Shown: piece by piece, positions 18,604-19,620 of the stretch
Position numbering within the stretch: position 1 is the stretch's first letter
Layout of the letters: each line of letters starts with the position of its first letter
DNA from: DATEOR01 sp035273885
Lineage (GTDB): Bacteria > Actinomycetota > Thermoleophilia > Gaiellales > Gaiellaceae
Assembly: GCA_035273885.1 (NCBI GenBank)
Contig: DATEOR010000004.1
Location: forward strand, 1 to 19,620
Reading direction: 5' to 3'
Length of the DNA: 19,620 nucleotides
Position numbers and translations under genes: made by a program
Notes under the pieces: generated by a model
Database searches by the model: none
Told to the model about the DNA's origin: nothing
The model's input: only the letters and a program-made list of their open reading frames with translations

Positions 18604-19620
18604 ATGTTCAAGCGCGTCCTGATCGCCAACCGCGGCGAGGTGGCCGTCCGCATCATCCGCGCCTGTCGCGAGCTCGGCGTCGAGGCTGTCGCCGTCTACT
18701 CGACGGCCGACCGCGACAGCCTGCACGTGAAGCTTGCCGACCGCGCGGTACACATCGGCCCGCCGCTCCCGGCCGAGAGCTACCTCCGCATCCCGTCGCT
18801 CGTGGCCGCCGCGACGACCACCGAGTGCGACGCGGTTCATCCGGGCTGGGGCTTCCTGGCCGAGAACGCCGCCTTCGCGTTGGCCTGCGAGGACAACGAC
18901 CTCGTCTTCATCGGCCCGCGCGCGGAGACGATCGAGACCATGGGCGACAAGATCGCGGCCAAGGAGGCCATGGCCGAAGCGGGAGTGCCGCTCGTCCCCG
19001 GCTCGGACGGGGCGGTCGACCTCGACCAGACGCGCGACGTCGCTCAGGAGGTCGGCTTCCCGGTTCTGCTGAAGGCCTCCGCCGGCGGAGGCGGACGTGG
19101 CATGCGCCTCGTCGAATCGGCCGATGAGCTCGAAGCCGCGTACCGCACCGCCTCGTCGGAGGCGCAGTCGGCATTCGGCGACGGTTCCCTCTACGTCGAG
19201 AAGGCGGTCGGGGGTGCCCGCCATGTCGAGATCCAGGTGCTCGGCGACGGCGAGGGGGCGGTCCTCACGCTCGGCGAGCGCGACTGCTCGATTCAGCGCC
19301 GCCACCAGAAGCTCGTGGAGGAGTCGCCCTCGCCCGCCGTCACCCCCGAGATCCGCGAAGACATGCAAGCCGCCGGACAGCGCGCCTGCGAGGCCCTGCG
19401 CTACCGGGGCGCCGGAACGATGGAGTTCCTGCTCGACGCCGAGGGCCGCTTCTACTTCATCGAGATGAACACGCGACTGCAGGTCGAGCACCCGGTGACC
19501 GAGCTGGTCACCGGTATCGACCTCGCCCACGCCCAGCTCGCGGTCGCGGCCGGAGAGGGCCTCCCGCGCGAGGGGCGCGCGGACCTCAGGGGTCACGCAA
19601 TCGAGTTCCGGATCAACGCC
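18604..19620 (+). CDS. accC: Biotin carboxylase (acetyl/acyl-CoA carboxylase), 3' end missing
   Basis: AccC carboxylates the biotin on AccB using ATP and bicarbonate. The 339 visible residues run off the right edge; full-length members are about 450. Visible are the N-terminal IANRGEVAVRIIRACRELG (7-25), HPGWGFLAENA (80-90, usually HPGYGFLSENA), the ATP-grasp Gly loop KASAGGGGRGMR (157-168), the HVEIQVLGD strand (about 206-214), RDCSIQRRHQKLVEE (about 225-239) and IEMNTRLQVEHPVTE (about 286-300), which holds catalytic residues. The ATG at 18604 gives the usual family N-terminus (FKRVLIANRG). It lies 118 nt after the accB fusion, a wider gap than usual for this pair. Pyruvate carboxylase and propionyl-CoA carboxylase subunits share these motifs; the neighbours favour AccC. 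Confidence 0.95.
   Translation, partial: MFKRVLIANRGEVAVRIIRACRELGVEAVAVYSTADRDSLHVKLADRAVHIGPPLPAESYLRIPSLVAAATTTECDAVHPGWGFLAENAAFALACEDNDLVFIGPRAETIETMGDKIAAKEAMAEAGVPLVPGSDGAVDLDQTRDVAQEVGFPVLLKASAGGGGRGMRLVESADELEAAYRTASSEAQSAFGDGSLYVEKAVGGARHVEIQVLGDGEGAVLTLGERDCSIQRRHQKLVEESPSPAVTPEIREDMQAAGQRACEALRYRGAGTMEFLLDAEGRFYFIEMNTRLQVEHPVTELVTGIDLAHAQLAVAAGEGLPREGRADLRGHAIEFRINA

Noticed and set aside
18352..19596. 414-codon minus-strand frame opposite accC
   Set aside because: Antisense to a certain biotin carboxylase; composition is that of a shadow frame.

Overview
The window is a GC-rich stretch of bacterial chromosome made almost entirely of core housekeeping genes. Gene order, the SigB/F-type sigma factor with its RsbW-like partner, frequent GTG/TTG starts and possible leaderless genes suggest a deep-branching high-GC Gram-positive, most likely an actinobacterium of the Thermoleophilia type. 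This placement is inferred from gene content and style; no marker was searched. I see no tRNA, rRNA, CRISPR array, insertion sequence or phage gene.

Layout. 1-910: the end of a Pro/Glu-rich protein of unknown function, then a small membrane-anchored protein that looks like a non-catalytic RlpA-type double-psi beta-barrel. 915-1520 (minus): signal peptidase I, convergent with it. 1580-1757: a promoter and a structured non-coding RNA with the architecture of 6S RNA, ending in a T-run 3 nt before the next gene. 1761-4699: mnmA (with an unusual N-terminal extension), a DUF948-type membrane protein, an RsbW-like protein and a SigB/F-type sigma factor. 4720-9364: alaS, ruvX, mltG and aroE, closed by a strong hairpin. 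9425-12124: a divergent pair that splits the aro genes, namely a large secreted von Willebrand A/Ig-like protein (minus) and an orphan REC-LuxR response regulator (plus). 12141-15034: aroC, a fused aroK-aroB and aroQ. 15031-19620: an M24 aminopeptidase, efp, a fusion of an OadA/PycB-like domain with the biotin carrier AccB, and the start of accC, which runs off the right edge.

How they work together. aroB, aroQ, aroE, aroK and aroC give five of the seven shikimate-pathway enzymes, lacking the first step (DAHP synthase) and EPSP synthase (aroA). accB and accC supply the biotin carrier and biotin carboxylase of an acyl-CoA carboxylase. mnmA, alaS and efp serve translation. mltG, lepB and the secreted proteins belong to the cell envelope.

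Most worth a second look: (1) the OadA/PycB-like domain fused to AccB has lost three of the four expected metal ligands, so it looks like a pseudo-carboxyltransferase; (2) MnmA carries what looks like a cysteine-less remnant of an IscU/NifU scaffold; (3) the 6S-like RNA abuts mnmA; (4) six genes carry a TAGNNT hexamer 6-9 nt before the start codon, three of them sharing the TAG with the upstream stop codon, which suggests leaderless transcripts from promoters inside apparent operons.
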